A DNA stretch of 64,000 bases. Source: Pedobacter nototheniae (lineage in GTDB: Bacteria > Bacteroidota > Bacteroidia > Sphingobacteriales > Sphingobacteriaceae). The position numbers and the translations under genes are program-made. Shown one piece after another: positions 7,903 to 18,900 of this stretch. The notes under the pieces are model-generated. The model was not told where the DNA came from. It was given only the letters and a program-made list of their open reading frames with translations, and did not search any database. Each line of letters starts with the position of its first letter. Positions within the stretch are counted from its first letter, which is position 1. The stretch covers positions 1 through 64,000 of the forward strand of contig NZ_RQRS01000019.1 of the NCBI RefSeq assembly GCF_004335085.1, written 5' to 3'.

Positions 7903-10900
7903 ATGAATTATTCAAAAGTTAATAATATAGTAGGCTGGATCTGCTTTTTAATTGCGACAATAACTTATGTTTTAACCTTAGAGCCCTCTGCCAGTTTTTG
8001 GGATTGCGGCGAGTTTATCGCATCAGCATTTAAAATGCAAGTTGTACACCAACCGGGTGCTCCATTATTTTTAATGATCCAACGCTTCTTCTCTATTTTT
8101 GCTTTTGGCGAAACAACCAAAATAGCTTATTGGATGAATATTGGTTCTGCTATTTCAAGTGCTGCAACCATCTTGTTTTTATTCTGGACCATCACAGCAT
8201 TGGCTAAAAAAACATTAATTAAAGCTGGCGAAGAATTAACAACCGCAAAATTAATCAGCATTATGGGGGCTGGCGCAGTGGGTGCCTTAGCTTATACATT
8301 TTCTGATAGTTTCTGGTTCTCTGCTGTAGAATCTGAAGTTTATGCTCAATCATCTTTATTTACTGCAATTGTTTTCTGGGGTATTTTAAAATGGGAAGCA
8401 CATGCAGATGAGCCAAAAGGCGATCGTTGGTTATTATTTATTGCCTACGTAATGGGTTTATCAATCGGTGTTCACTTACTAAACTTATTAACCATACCGG
8501 CTATGGCTTTTGTTTATTATTTCAAAAGAACTGGTAAAGCAACTAGTGCAGGTATTTTTAAAACCCTTATTGTTGGTATCCTAATATTAGCAGTTGTACA
8601 ATATGGTATTATTCAATATTTAGTATCATTTGGTGCCTATTTTGATCTTTTCTTCGTTAACACATTAGGATTAGGTTTCGGTACAGGTGTACTATTCTTT
8701 GCTGTTTTATTAATTGGTTTATTTGTTTGGGGTATTCGTTACTCTATTAAACACCAAAAGAAATTATTAAACTTAGCTTTAATCTCTACAGTTCTAATCA
8801 TTTTCGGTTATGGTTCTTTTGCGATGATTGTAATTAGAGCCAAAGCTGATCCTAACTTAAATAACAGTGCTCCAAAAGATGCATTCTCTTTCTTAAGCTA
8901 CTTAAACAGAGAGCAGTATGGCGATAGACCGCTGGGTTATGGTCCAAATTATAATTCGGAAAGAAATGGCGTTACAGAGGGGAAAACCATCTGGAGAAAA
9001 GGCGATACAAAATATGAATCGGCTGGTACGAAAAGCGAATACAAGTACGATAATAATACTTTATTGCCTCGTATGTACAGCGATGACCCAAGGCATGCTG
9101 CTTTTTACAAAGAATGGATGAATCTTGATGATAGCAAAAAACCAAATGTAGTAGATAATGCCGGTTTCTTATTCAGCTATCAAATTGGGTATATGTACAT
9201 GCGCTACTTTATGTGGAATTTTGCCGGTCGCCAGAATGATGAGCAAGGACAAGGTAGTGGTTTTGAAGGCGAATGGTTAAGCGGCATTAAACCGATTGAT
9301 GCCATGCGTTTAGGCGATCAAAGTCATTTACCTCCATCAACTATTGATAACAATGCTTATAATCGCTTTTTCTTCCTACCATTAATTTTAGGTTTATTGG
9401 GTGCTATTTGGCACTTTAAACGCAATCAGAAAGATGCTGGTGTTGTTGCTTTATTATTTTTCTTTACTGGTATTGCCATTGTTTTATATTTAAATCAAAA
9501 ACCATTAGAACCTCGTGAAAGGGATTATGCATATGTGGGATCGTTCTATGCCTTCGCAATATGGATTGGTCTTGGGGTATTGGCTTTAAAAGAATGGTTA
9601 TTTAAAAAGTTAACACCTACCAACGGTGCCATCGGTGCTACAGTTATTGGTTTATTAGCAGCCCCAACCATTATGGCAGAACAAGGCTGGGATGACCACG
9701 ATCGTTCTACCAAATTAGTTGCACACGATATTGCTTTGGATTACCTACAATCTTGCGCTCCAAATGCCATTTTATTTACTTATGGTGATAACGATACTTA
9801 CCCACTTTGGTACATTCAGGAAGTAGAAAATGTACGCCCAGATGTGCGTATTGTTAACTTAAGTTTATTCGATACAGATTGGTACATTAATGGGTTGAGA
9901 CAAAAACAAAACGAATCTGAGCCATTGCCTATCACCATGACGCCTAAACAATATGTACAAGGCGAAAGAGATGTAATGCCTTTTGATGATTATAAAATTG
10001 CAGGTAATGTTGAGTTAAAAAACATTGTTGATTTATTATTGTCAGATAGTGCCGATGATAAAGTAGCCATGCAGGATGGTACTAAATCTAATTTCTTGCC
10101 AACTAAAAATCTAAAAATCACGATAGATCCACAGCAAGTAATTAGCACAGGAACAGTTTCTGCAGCTGATGCAGGAAAAATTGCATCAGAAATGGATTGG
10201 AAATTTAATAAAGGTTATGTAACCAAAGGTACATTAGCCATGTTTGATATCCTTGCACACAATAACTGGAAAAGACCAATTTACTTTGCTTCTACAGTTC
10301 CATCTGAGCAATATAACGGCTTAGATAAGTATTTATACAGCGAAGGTTTAGCCATGCGCCTATTGCCTTTAAAAACAGATACAACTTCTAATAAAGAAGA
10401 AAGGGAAGAGCAATTAAATACACCTGTTCTTTATAATAATGTAATGACTAAATTTAAATGGGGCAATATGAAAACTGCTACTTATTTAGATCCACAGTCA
10501 TCAGACGATACTTTCATTTTTACTAACCTTTTCACCAGCTTAAGTGGAAGCCTGATTAAAGAAGGTAAAACTGCTGAAGCTAAAAAGGTAATTGATAAAT
10601 ATTATGAGGTAATGCCTGATAAGTTTTATGGAATTCGTACGGTAGTAGTTAAGTTCTACCTTGCAGAAAATCTTTATAAACTTGGTGAAATTGCAAAAGC
10701 GAATGATATTATGACCAAATCAGGTGATTATATCAATAAAGAATTAACTTACCTGGCTGATATTTCACAATCGAAAGGTACGCTTACAGGTTCTCAAAAT
10801 GTTCAAACAGGATTGTATTATCTTGATAGAATGATTAGAACAAGTAAAGCTGCCGGACAAACCAAAGTGAGTACACAGCTGGAGAAAATATTTGCTGGTT

Positions 10901-10947
10901 TAGAAAGCAGGTTATCGGTTTACTACCCACAACAACCACAGCAATAA
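7903..10947 (+). CDS. DUF2723 (TMEM260-like) membrane glycosyltransferase, copy 2
   Basis: This 1014-residue paralogue of the preceding gene can be followed along its whole length. The same SFWDCGEFIA motif is at residues 31-40, and EPRERDYAYVGSFYAF and FTYGDNDTYPLWYIQE recur. The N-termini are nearly identical (MNYSKVNNIVGWICFLIA). The membrane domain is better conserved than the C-terminal part, which may differ in acceptor recognition. A 232-base spacer with a terminator separates it from copy 1 and a strong terminator follows, so it is probably an independent unit. Function is inferred from the family as for copy 1. Confidence 0.85.
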   Translation: MNYSKVNNIVGWICFLIATITYVLTLEPSASFWDCGEFIASAFKMQVVHQPGAPLFLMIQRFFSIFAFGETTKIAYWMNIGSAISSAATILFLFWTITALAKKTLIKAGEELTTAKLISIMGAGAVGALAYTFSDSFWFSAVESEVYAQSSLFTAIVFWGILKWEAHADEPKGDRWLLFIAYVMGLSIGVHLLNLLTIPAMAFVYYFKRTGKATSAGIFKTLIVGILILAVVQYGIIQYLVSFGAYFDLFFVNTLGLGFGTGVLFFAVLLIGLFVWGIRYSIKHQKKLLNLALISTVLIIFGYGSFAMIVIRAKADPNLNNSAPKDAFSFLSYLNREQYGDRPLGYGPNYNSERNGVTEGKTIWRKGDTKYESAGTKSEYKYDNNTLLPRMYSDDPRHAAFYKEWMNLDDSKKPNVVDNAGFLFSYQIGYMYMRYFMWNFAGRQNDEQGQGSGFEGEWLSGIKPIDAMRLGDQSHLPPSTIDNNAYNRFFFLPLILGLLGAIWHFKRNQKDAGVVALLFFFTGIAIVLYLNQKPLEPRERDYAYVGSFYAFAIWIGLGVLALKEWLFKKLTPTNGAIGATVIGLLAAPTIMAEQGWDDHDRSTKLVAHDIALDYLQSCAPNAILFTYGDNDTYPLWYIQEVENVRPDVRIVNLSLFDTDWYINGLRQKQNESEPLPITMTPKQYVQGERDVMPFDDYKIAGNVELKNIVDLLLSDSADDKVAMQDGTKSNFLPTKNLKITIDPQQVISTGTVSAADAGKIASEMDWKFNKGYVTKGTLAMFDILAHNNWKRPIYFASTVPSEQYNGLDKYLYSEGLAMRLLPLKTDTTSNKEEREEQLNTPVLYNNVMTKFKWGNMKTATYLDPQSSDDTFIFTNLFTSLSGSLIKEGKTAEAKKVIDKYYEVMPDKFYGIRTVVVKFYLAENLYKLGEIAKANDIMTKSGDYINKELTYLADISQSKGTLTGSQNVQTGLYYLDRMIRTSKAAGQTKVSTQLEKIFAGLESRLSVYYPQQPQQ

Positions 10948-10964
10948 AATAATTAAAACAGTTT

Positions 10965-10998
10965 AAAAAGCTTTGCATTAATTTGCAAAGCTTTTTTT
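10965..10998 (+). terminator. Intrinsic terminator after DUF2723 copy 2
   Basis: AAAAAGCTTTGCA (10965-10977) pairs perfectly with TGCAAAGCTTTTT (10984-10996) around a 6-base loop, with a T run. Confidence 0.85.
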
Positions 10999-11210
10999 AT
11001 GGGTTAACGCTTTGGATTAGCCTGCTTATCGTGATAGAATGATAAGTTTTATAAAACATGAGGGTAAGTCTTTAAGGATTTTAAATCCTTGTTATTTTAA
11101 GTTCGACATGCCCTGCGGAACATATCGAACAGCCAATATCGAACAGCCAAAAACAGCCAAAACATTCATTATTAAAATGCACGATCTCGTGAAGAGAAAT
11201 CCATAAAACA
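10999..11210. other. Non-coding gap with short repeats
   Basis: No gene is seen. The stretch holds a small hairpin (AAGGATT/AATCCTT at 11074-11090) and a 14-bp tandem duplication, ATATCGAACAGCCA at 11122-11135 and 11136-11149, followed by a partial third unit ending ACAGCCA. Confidence 0.5.
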
Positions 11211-11244
11211 AAAAATCCTCTAGGAATTAACTTAGAGGATTTTT
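11211..11244 (-). terminator. Intrinsic terminator after accA
   Basis: AAAAATCCTCTA (11211-11222) pairs perfectly with TAGAGGATTTTT (11233-11244) around a 10-base loop. On the minus strand it lies 20 bases after the accA stop and ends in Ts. Confidence 0.85.
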
Positions 11245-11263
11245 TATTTTAAATGATTATTTA

Positions 11264-12226
11264 TTATTCATTTACAACACCCATTGCACAGAATTTATCA
11301 ATTCGTTGTTCAATAAGTTTGTCTGTTTTTATTTTACCTAATGATTTTAAATCATCAATAATCTGATTTTTCAACGTTTGCCCCATTAATTCAGGGTCTT
11401 GGTGTGCACCACCAAGTGGCTCTCTGATAATGCCATCAATCAACTTATTTCCGAACATATCATCAGAAGTTAATTTTAAGCATTCAGCTGCTTTTTCTTT
11501 AAAATCCCAGCTTCTCCACAAGATAGAAGAACAAGATTCAGGAGAAATTACGGAGTACCACGTATGCTCAAGCATATAAACTTTATCGCCAATACCTATA
11601 CCCAAAGCACCACCAGAAGCACCTTCGCCAATAATAATACAAATAATTGGAACTCTTAGTACAGACATTTCCAACAAGTTTCTGGCAATTGCCTCCCCTT
11701 GTCCGCGTTCTTCAGCTTCCAAACCTGGGTAAGCTCCCATTGTATCAATAAAAGAAACTACAGGTTTGTTAAATTTCTCGGCTAAACGCATTAAACGTAA
11801 AGCTTTGCGGTAACCCTCAGGGTTAGCCATACCAAAATTACGATACTGGCGCTCTTTTGTGTTTTTACCTTTCTGGTGGCCAATAACCATTACAGTTTGA
11901 CCATTAATTGTAGCAAAACCACCTATAATTGCTTTATCATCCTTAACGGTTCTATCACCATGTAATTCAATAAAGTCATCACAAATCATATTGATGTAAT
12001 CAAGTGTTTGTGGCCTATCAGGATGGCGGCTCATTTGAACCTTATTCCAACCCGTTAGGTTATTATATAGATTTTTAGTGGTTTCATCTAATTTACCATC
12101 AAGTTCCTCTAAAGTGGCAGACATATCTACCTTAGTCTTTTCGGCAACTTGCTTAACCTTTTCTATTTGCTGAACTAAATCGGCAATAGGCTTTTCAAAA
12201 TCGAATGATGTTTTTATTTGCTGCAT
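11264..12226 (-). CDS. accA: Acetyl-CoA carboxylase carboxyltransferase subunit alpha
   Basis: AccA, with AccD, transfers the carboxyl group from carboxybiotin to acetyl-CoA to give malonyl-CoA, the first step of fatty acid synthesis. The 320-residue protein has the typical length and the family signature segments: [24 protein letters not shown] N-terminal region, [36 protein letters not shown] and the oxyanion-loop [18 protein letters not shown] at 12226 opens [14 protein letters not shown], the usual start for the family. It stands alone with its own terminator; accD is not in the window. Confidence 0.96.
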   Translation of the reverse strand: MQQIKTSFDFEKPIADLVQQIEKVKQVAEKTKVDMSATLEELDGKLDETTKNLYNNLTGWNKVQMSRHPDRPQTLDYINMICDDFIELHGDRTVKDDKAIIGGFATINGQTVMVIGHQKGKNTKERQYRNFGMANPEGYRKALRLMRLAEKFNKPVVSFIDTMGAYPGLEAEERGQGEAIARNLLEMSVLRVPIICIIIGEGASGGALGIGIGDKVYMLEHTWYSVISPESCSSILWRSWDFKEKAAECLKLTSDDMFGNKLIDGIIREPLGGAHQDPELMGQTLKNQIIDDLKSLGKIKTDKLIEQRIDKFCAMGVVNE

Positions 12227-12468
12227 AATTGGGTCACAAAAATAAGTAATTATTTTTAGTTTGAGCTAACAGTTTTTTTATTCAAATTTTTAGAAGAAAA
12301 TAAAGCGCAAACTTAAATGTTTTTTTGGAAAGCAATTACAGTTGTTATTTGGCTGGTTTCTGCCCCGCTATTCCTGCTGCCATAAATATGGCATTCGTAC
12401 TATCGGGTTTAAATAAGGTGGGTTTATACAACTAACGGGAGTTTTTATTGCAGGCTGCTTTATCTTAG

Positions 12469-12535
12469 CCCTGATTGAAGCGGTATCTTCCGATTTTTCA
12501 TCGGAAATTTAGCGGAAAGTAGGTGTAGCTTTCTA
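12469..12535. repeat. Partial copy of a dispersed intergenic repeat
   Basis: The stretch beginning CCCTGATTGAAGCGG and running through TAGCGGAAAGTAGG aligns with the core of the two longer copies at 22436-22617 and 22773-22952. It keeps the central hairpin TTCCGAT-TTTTC-ATCGGAA (12488-12506) next to TAGCGGAAAG. The rest of the 12227-12560 gap shows no gene. Confidence 0.55.
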
Positions 12536-12562
12536 AAAAGCAAAAAACCTGCGCTCCAAAAC

Positions 12563-12603
12563 AAAAAAAGGTCTGACGCTTACGCCAGACCTTTTTATTT
12601 TTT
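12563..12603 (-). terminator. Intrinsic terminator after the S10 peptidase gene
   Basis: A hairpin with GGTCTG/CAGACC core is extended by A/T pairs on both sides, so it could act in both directions. It begins at the stop codon of the minus-strand peptidase gene. Confidence 0.75.
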
Positions 12604-14160
12604 TTAAAACTTAGCGGGTTCGCCAGCTTTCGGAAGTGCTTTTTTAATAAAATCTCTAATATGGCTATTTGCCGTTTTAAGATCTTCCTTTCTCAAATAC
12701 ATCATGTGCCCACTCCTGTACCCTTCCCAACTCATTCTATCTTTTAACTTGCCGGCCGCATCCAATTGCCACATGCTGTATTTTGCGTTAAAATAATCGC
12801 AAGCACCATCATAATAACCAGATTGAACCAGCAAATGCAAGTATGGATTTTGCGCCATTGCCTGTCTCAAATTATCTCCGGTTCTATTTCCAGTGTTATC
12901 CCAAGGATAAACAGAGCCGAACATATTGTATTTTAAATCAGTTTTATAGTTCAGTTCATTTCTGATGTACATATTAATTGCCGGCGTAAAAGAGTGTAAC
13001 CACGATGTAAGTTCTGCATTATAATCTGGTCCATCACCCGCAGCCATTTTATCTAAGCCTCTATACCTCGAATCCAAACGACCAACGGTAAAACCCTTAT
13101 CGCGCAGTAGTTCTTTCCAAAAGAAATTTGTCGGCACATCCAAATTATATTCAAGAATAACCTTTTCAGAAAGACCAGAATAACGAGCCATTTTTGCGGC
13201 TATAGATTTCTTTTTATCCTCGCTTAGTGTACTCCCCTGCGCAATTGCAGGAATTAATTCATTAATAGTAAAAGTTTCAACTTCGGGCAACATCGCTGTT
13301 AAATCTTTGTTTTGTAAATCTGCAGATAAAGCTTTATGGTACCATGCAGTAGCGGCAAAATAAGGCAAACGTAAAGCAGCATCAACAGGTCCGCTTCTTT
13401 CTATTCCCAATTCTGTTGGTGAAACCAAAACCACCCCATTTAAGTACATCCACTGGTTGTTTTGCAGTTCCAAAGCCAAGCCCGAAACTCTTGTTGTTCC
13501 ATAACTTTCGCCAATTAAAAATTTGGGTGATGCCCAACGGTTATTACGTGTTACGAAAGTATTAATCCACTCTGCCAGATACTTGATATCTGCCTTTACC
13601 CCAAAAAACTTGTTTGTGGGCACATCTTTACTGGTGGCTCTAGAATAGCCTGTGTTTACAGGATCTACATATACAATATCGGCTACATCTAAAATAGAAT
13701 AAGGATTTTCTTTATAACCATATGGCTGCATCGGATAACCTTCATCATCAATATTTAAAACAACAGGACCTGTATAAGCAATGTGCATCCATACCGATGC
13801 AGAACCTGGGCCTCCATTAAATGAAATAACTAAGGGACGTTTTTCTCTATTCTGAACATCACTTCTTTCATAATAAGTATAAAATAAACCTGCAATTGGT
13901 TTCCCATCTTCATCCCAAACGGGTAAAGTTCCTGTAGTAGCTTTATAAGGCACCGCTTTTCCTTCAATAGTTACACTATGGCTGGTAATTACTGTGCTTT
14001 CTACTTTAATTGCACGCTCGTTTGCGGTTGGCTTTGATTCTTCTTTTGGAGTAGCTAGAGGAACTGGAGCTTGCTTAGCATCTGTTTTTTCTGATCGCTG
14101 CTGCGCTTTAACTAATAAACTGGAACATAGAATAATAGTGAGTATAAATTTTAGTTTCAT
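12604..14160 (-). CDS. Exported serine carboxypeptidase (peptidase family S10)
   Basis: S10 enzymes remove C-terminal residues from peptides. The 518-residue protein has a signal peptide (MKLKFILTIILCSSLLVKAQ). Family motifs are FNGGPGSAS (114-122), the nucleophile in GESYG (Ser219), the probable acid in SGYYDGACDY (Asp451) and the catalytic His in YRSGHMMYL (His485). All three triad residues are therefore present. It is exported, probably to the periplasm. It lies downstream of a SusC/SusD pair on the same strand, but a strong terminator in the 132-base gap suggests separate transcription. Confidence 0.9.
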   Translation of the reverse strand: MKLKFILTIILCSSLLVKAQQRSEKTDAKQAPVPLATPKEESKPTANERAIKVESTVITSHSVTIEGKAVPYKATTGTLPVWDEDGKPIAGLFYTYYERSDVQNREKRPLVISFNGGPGSASVWMHIAYTGPVVLNIDDEGYPMQPYGYKENPYSILDVADIVYVDPVNTGYSRATSKDVPTNKFFGVKADIKYLAEWINTFVTRNNRWASPKFLIGESYGTTRVSGLALELQNNQWMYLNGVVLVSPTELGIERSGPVDAALRLPYFAATAWYHKALSADLQNKDLTAMLPEVETFTINELIPAIAQGSTLSEDKKKSIAAKMARYSGLSEKVILEYNLDVPTNFFWKELLRDKGFTVGRLDSRYRGLDKMAAGDGPDYNAELTSWLHSFTPAINMYIRNELNYKTDLKYNMFGSVYPWDNTGNRTGDNLRQAMAQNPYLHLLVQSGYYDGACDYFNAKYSMWQLDAAGKLKDRMSWEGYRSGHMMYLRKEDLKTANSHIRDFIKKALPKAGEPAKF

Positions 14161-14231
14161 AAAGTTTGGTTTGATTTATAAAGATCAAAAAAAGCAGCCT
14201 TTATGTTGAGATTGATTTGAAATTGTTACGA

Positions 14232-14267
14232 ATAAAAAACGGCAGACACTTTACAGCGCCTACCGTT
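14232..14267 (-). terminator. Intrinsic terminator after the SusD-like gene
   Basis: On the minus strand 13 bases from AACGGTAGGCGCT pair with AGTGTCTGCCGTT (with G-U pairs) around a 4-base loop, followed by TTTTTTATT. Confidence 0.8.
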
Positions 14268-14292
14268 ATCTCGGGATGTGAGGGTAAAATCT

Positions 14293-15885
14293 TTATTTAT
14301 CCCACCAAACTCTGCCGGTCAGATTATCGCCACCCGGTACAGCTGCTGAGGCTACTGAATAATTGGCTCCATTTTTAGCAGCTTCTTCCAAAGGATAAGG
14401 GAAACGGCGAGGAATGGTACCATTTGTTGCATTGCCCGAATATACAACAGGTGTTAATGCAGGGAAACCAGATCTGCGCCAGTTAGACCATGTTTCATAA
14501 AAATCAAGCATAGTATTGGTGTGTATCCAATATTGGGTATTAATCATTTGCAAACCTATTGCTGCATTATATGGGTTTGATGCCACATATGCATCAGCAA
14601 CGGATTGATTAATTGCCATATTTGCGTCGTACTGTGCTAAAAAAGTAATAGCGGATGATACTCCACTGGCATAATGTGTAGTTGCCGAACCGCCAACACC
14701 CCATCTTTGAGCAGCTTCTGCCAACAACAATTCGCTTTCCGAATAGGTTAATATAAAGGTTACGCCATCTTTTTTAATCATTCCTGGGTTTGGAGAAGAA
14801 TAAGCAGGAAATGAAGTATAAGATGGATCCTGACGTACATCTTTACCAGCAATTCCACTTAAATCTTTACCGTTTGGCATACCTTTTTGATCTGAAGGAT
14901 TTGAACTGTAATTCGAGTTTTGCACCTTGCTATTTTCATCAAGATAAAGGTTGGTAACAGCTACTTTACCTAAACGTGGATCGTTGGTTGCTTTTAAAGC
15001 ATCGATAAAAGTTTTAGACCATTTTACGTAGTAATTTTCTTGTCCACCATCACCTTGCAAAACCTGGCTGTTTCTATTTTGCGTAACTCTTGATCCTGCT
15101 ACATCATGTTTAACAAACGCATTATCATCATTATTTAACATGGTTTTGCCAACAACTTTTGTAGCATACGCTTTAGCTGTATTTTCATCTGCTTTTGTTA
15201 AACGCATGGCTATACGCAACATTAATGTATTGCCAAAACGTTTCCATTTGTTAATATCACCTTTATAAATTACGTCTCCTGTTACTTTATCACCATTAAC
15301 ATCTAAAGCGGTAGTTGCTTCATCAACTTCTTTCAATAAATCGGTGTAAATGGCTTGTTGCTGATCATATTTAGGTGTTAAATTACCTGTATAATAGCCT
15401 GTACCAGCCTCAGAGTAAGGCACATCACCATATAAATCAGTGAGACGCTCAAAAACCAGTGCTTTCCATAAACGAGATACTTGGCGAACGTTATTATATT
15501 TTGCCACGCCCTTGGTTGATTCTACAGCATCAGCTATAGGTTTAACCTGCTCTATATATGCGCCCACGGTAGAAGTTCCCCAATAGGCTGCGGTATAACC
15601 TGGGTTTAGCAAATATTTATCACCTGCCCAATAGCTTATTACAGTGGATAAACCCTGCATCATGGTTGATGAGTAGATTAAATTTCCTCGCCATGTGTCA
15701 TAAGCAAAATCGATACTACCTGTATAAGCCAATTGTGATGAGGTTAACAAGTAATTTGGGTCAAAAGTAGAAGTGCCATAGGCAGATGGATTGGTATTAA
15801 TATCTTTAAAATCTTTGGTACAAGCCGAAATAAATAAAATACCGGATAGTAACAGGCTATATTTCTTTAATATGTTCGTTTTCAT
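14293..15885 (-). CDS. SusD/RagB-family outer-membrane lipoprotein
   Basis: SusD-like proteins are surface lids that deliver ligand to the SusC channel. The 530-residue precursor has a lipoprotein signal with Cys22 (LFISAC) and the mature start TKDFKDINTNPSAYG, typical of the SusD-like_2 type. WKALVFERLTDLYGDVPYSEAG and a C-terminal FYETWSNWRRSGFP segment fit this family. It starts 18 bases after the SusC stop, so the two are one operon. The ligand cannot be read from sequence; the neighbouring peptidase hints at peptides or glycopeptides, which is only guilt by association. Confidence 0.92.
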   Translation of the reverse strand: MKTNILKKYSLLLSGILFISACTKDFKDINTNPSAYGTSTFDPNYLLTSSQLAYTGSIDFAYDTWRGNLIYSSTMMQGLSTVISYWAGDKYLLNPGYTAAYWGTSTVGAYIEQVKPIADAVESTKGVAKYNNVRQVSRLWKALVFERLTDLYGDVPYSEAGTGYYTGNLTPKYDQQQAIYTDLLKEVDEATTALDVNGDKVTGDVIYKGDINKWKRFGNTLMLRIAMRLTKADENTAKAYATKVVGKTMLNNDDNAFVKHDVAGSRVTQNRNSQVLQGDGGQENYYVKWSKTFIDALKATNDPRLGKVAVTNLYLDENSKVQNSNYSSNPSDQKGMPNGKDLSGIAGKDVRQDPSYTSFPAYSSPNPGMIKKDGVTFILTYSESELLLAEAAQRWGVGGSATTHYASGVSSAITFLAQYDANMAINQSVADAYVASNPYNAAIGLQMINTQYWIHTNTMLDFYETWSNWRRSGFPALTPVVYSGNATNGTIPRRFPYPLEEAAKNGANYSVASAAVPGGDNLTGRVWWDK

Positions 15886-15903
15886 TGTTTTGTCTGTTTA
15901 AAA

Positions 15904-18900
15904 TTAAAACTTAACACTAAGGTTTACACCAAATGTTCTAACCGGTGGTACTCCACCTAACTCCAATCCTGGAAAAGTAGCGTTGTAGCTAGATTCAGGA
16001 TCAATATTATCCGTCTTTTTCATCAGGATAAATAAATTACGACCAACAAGGCTTACGTTTAATCCTTGGATCTTGTTATTAAACATTTTCGCTGGGAAGT
16101 TATAACCCAGTGTCATTTGCCTGAATTTTATAAAACTGGCGTCTTGTACAAATTTGCTCGATGCATAATTGGCATCATTCAAATAATAAGTTGCCGCATT
16201 TGTACCAGATGATGGTGCATCAAGTGCTTCACGATTAGGCAACGTATTTTGGTGTAAACCAAACACATAACCATAATAATCTGTAGCAGAAAATACTTTT
16301 CCGCCCCATTTACCATCAATTAAGAACGATAGAGTTGCTCCTTTGTAATTAAATTCGTTGTTCCACCCCGCAAACCATTTGTTGTAAGCTGATCCGTAAG
16401 CTTTTAATTCGTTAAGGGGTTGGCCTGTGCCATCTCTTAAAATGTTTCCAGCACCATCATATTTGTAATCATAAGCCATAACTTGAGCTGCGGCTTTACC
16501 ACGAATATTTTGCAAGAAACCTACGCCTGATCTGGAAGTTGCTAAAAGTTGTGCATTAACTCCATCGGCCAGTGATAGTACTTTGTTATCATTATATGAT
16601 CCATTTAAAGAAGATGTCCATGTAAAATCCTTACTTTTTATAACCTGACCTGATAATAATAACTCCAAACCTTGGTTTTTAATTTGTCCGGCATTTAAAA
16701 CGGCTCCGCTGTAACCTGTAGAACTAGATGTAGTTACAAAAGAAATTTCATCTTTAGATAATTTCCTGTACCAAGTAAAATCGAAACTTAAGCGATCGCC
16801 AAATAAGCGCATTTCTGTACCTATTTCTAATTCTGTAGCTTTTGAAGGTCTTAATGAAGTATTTGGAATATTAACATTGGTAATTGTTCCAAGAGGAGCA
16901 CCATTTAAACTTTCACTTCTAAAAGCATAGGCTAATATGGTTTGATAAGGATCAGTTGCCTGCCCTACAACAGCATAACCAGCTCTTAATTTACCAAAGC
17001 TTAGGAAAGAAGGCTTCCATAATTCTGAAAACACAAATGATCCACTTACTGATGGGTAAGTAATATAAAGTTTGTTATCCTTTCCAGGTGTAGCTAGTGT
17101 AGAAAACCAATCGGTACGCAAACTTCCGTTTAAGTAAAAAATATCTTTATAAGCTAAATCAAGTGTTCCGTAAACGGATTGAGTTTCGCTAACGGTTTCT
17201 ACATATGCTACAGATTTGTTTTTTGCATTTAGAATATTGTATACACCAAAGATGGCAAAATCAGTTCCGCTATTGGTAATTTGGCGCACATTGGTTCTTC
17301 TATAACTTGCCCCAATGTTTGGAGTAACAGAAAATTCATCGTTCACTTTAAAAGACTTCCCTACCAAACCGTCAACATTTAAATCGGCAAATTTGGTGGC
17401 TTGTTCTGCTATTTTACCTGGAGCATAGTAGGCTGTACCCGATGGGACAACATTTGTATACGAATCTGTATAAGCATCTCTTCCGGCACGACCTTGCAAA
17501 AATAAACCGTTATCGAAGGTATACTTTGCATTAAATGAGCTAATTAAACGATCGCGTTTGGTGTTATTTACAAATTCATTTGCAGCAAACCATGGGTTGG
17601 TGGCGTAAGCATTTCCTTTGTTGTATTGAATTTCGTTGCCGTTGGCATCTTTCCACGGTTTTAGATCGTTTACATTTACACTGGTTGGTAAAAAGGCAAC
17701 GTTATAGTTTGCGTTACCCGCCCCATCAGAAACCATTGGTCTGTTTTTAGCCTGCTCCAAAATGTAATTCATTCTAGCGTCAATTGTTAAGCGCTTAATT
17801 GGGTTAAAAGTACCAGTGAGGTTAAAAGATTGCCTGTTTAAGCCTGAGTTTGGTACAACGGATGTGTTGTGAACATCATTTGCCGATAAGCGGATAGTTC
17901 CACCATCAAAGCTTTTATTTAAGGCTAAGGTATTAGACCAAGTGCCTCCTGTACGGTAAAAATTTTCGATATTATCTTTTTGTGCTGTATATGGTCTGGA
18001 AACTCCATCAAACTGAACTACGTTAGAGCCATCTAGTTTTGCGCCCCAGCTTGATCCGCCAACCTGTGCTGCCGCAGCTGCATCAGTTGGTTTTATGCCA
18101 TTTGCACCCTGCCCATACACATATTGCCAATTAGTTCTATCCATTACCTGCTCAGCAACGTAGTTGGTATTAAATTCTATACTATTACCTTTACCGCTTT
18201 TTGTAGTAATTAAAATTACCCCAGCTTTGGCTCTATAACCATACAATGCAGATGCGGCAGCACCTTTTAATACAGAAATGCTCTCGATATCATCAGGATT
18301 TAAATTTCCAATAGCGTCGCCCAAATCTGGTGCATTATCATATTGATTACCAGAATTACCATTAGCGTTTGGGTTATTTAAACCAACAGGTTTATTTTCC
18401 ATTGGCACACCATTAATTACATATAATGGTTGATTGGTTTGACTTAAACTGGAAACACCACGAATTGTAATGCTTGTTGCTGCACCTACCCCACCAGATG
18501 TAGAGCTTACATCTAAACCTGCAACTTTACCAACTAATGAATTGGCTACATTATTTTCACGAGCCTGGGTTAAGGTTTCGCCACTAACTTGTGTTACCGA
18601 GTAACCCAAAGCTCTTCTTTCTTTCTTAATGCCCAATGCTGTTACCACTACATCAGTAAGTTGCTTGGTATCTTCTATTAAAACTATTTGTACATTGGTT
18701 TGGGTGCCAATTGGTACTTCACGAGTTTGAAAGCCTGCGTAAGAAACGACTAGAATAGCATTTTCTGGTGCATTTAGCGTAAATTTTCCATTTATATCGG
18801 ATGATGTACCAATACCCGTTCCTTTTACGCGGATGGTTGCTCCAGGCAATGTACCGCCCTGTGCATCTTTAATTACCCCGGTTATGGGTACTTCTTTGGC

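Noticed and set aside
11122..11159. CRISPR-like short repeats
   Set aside because: Only two directly abutting 14-bp units and a fragment, with no spacers and no cas genes in the window.
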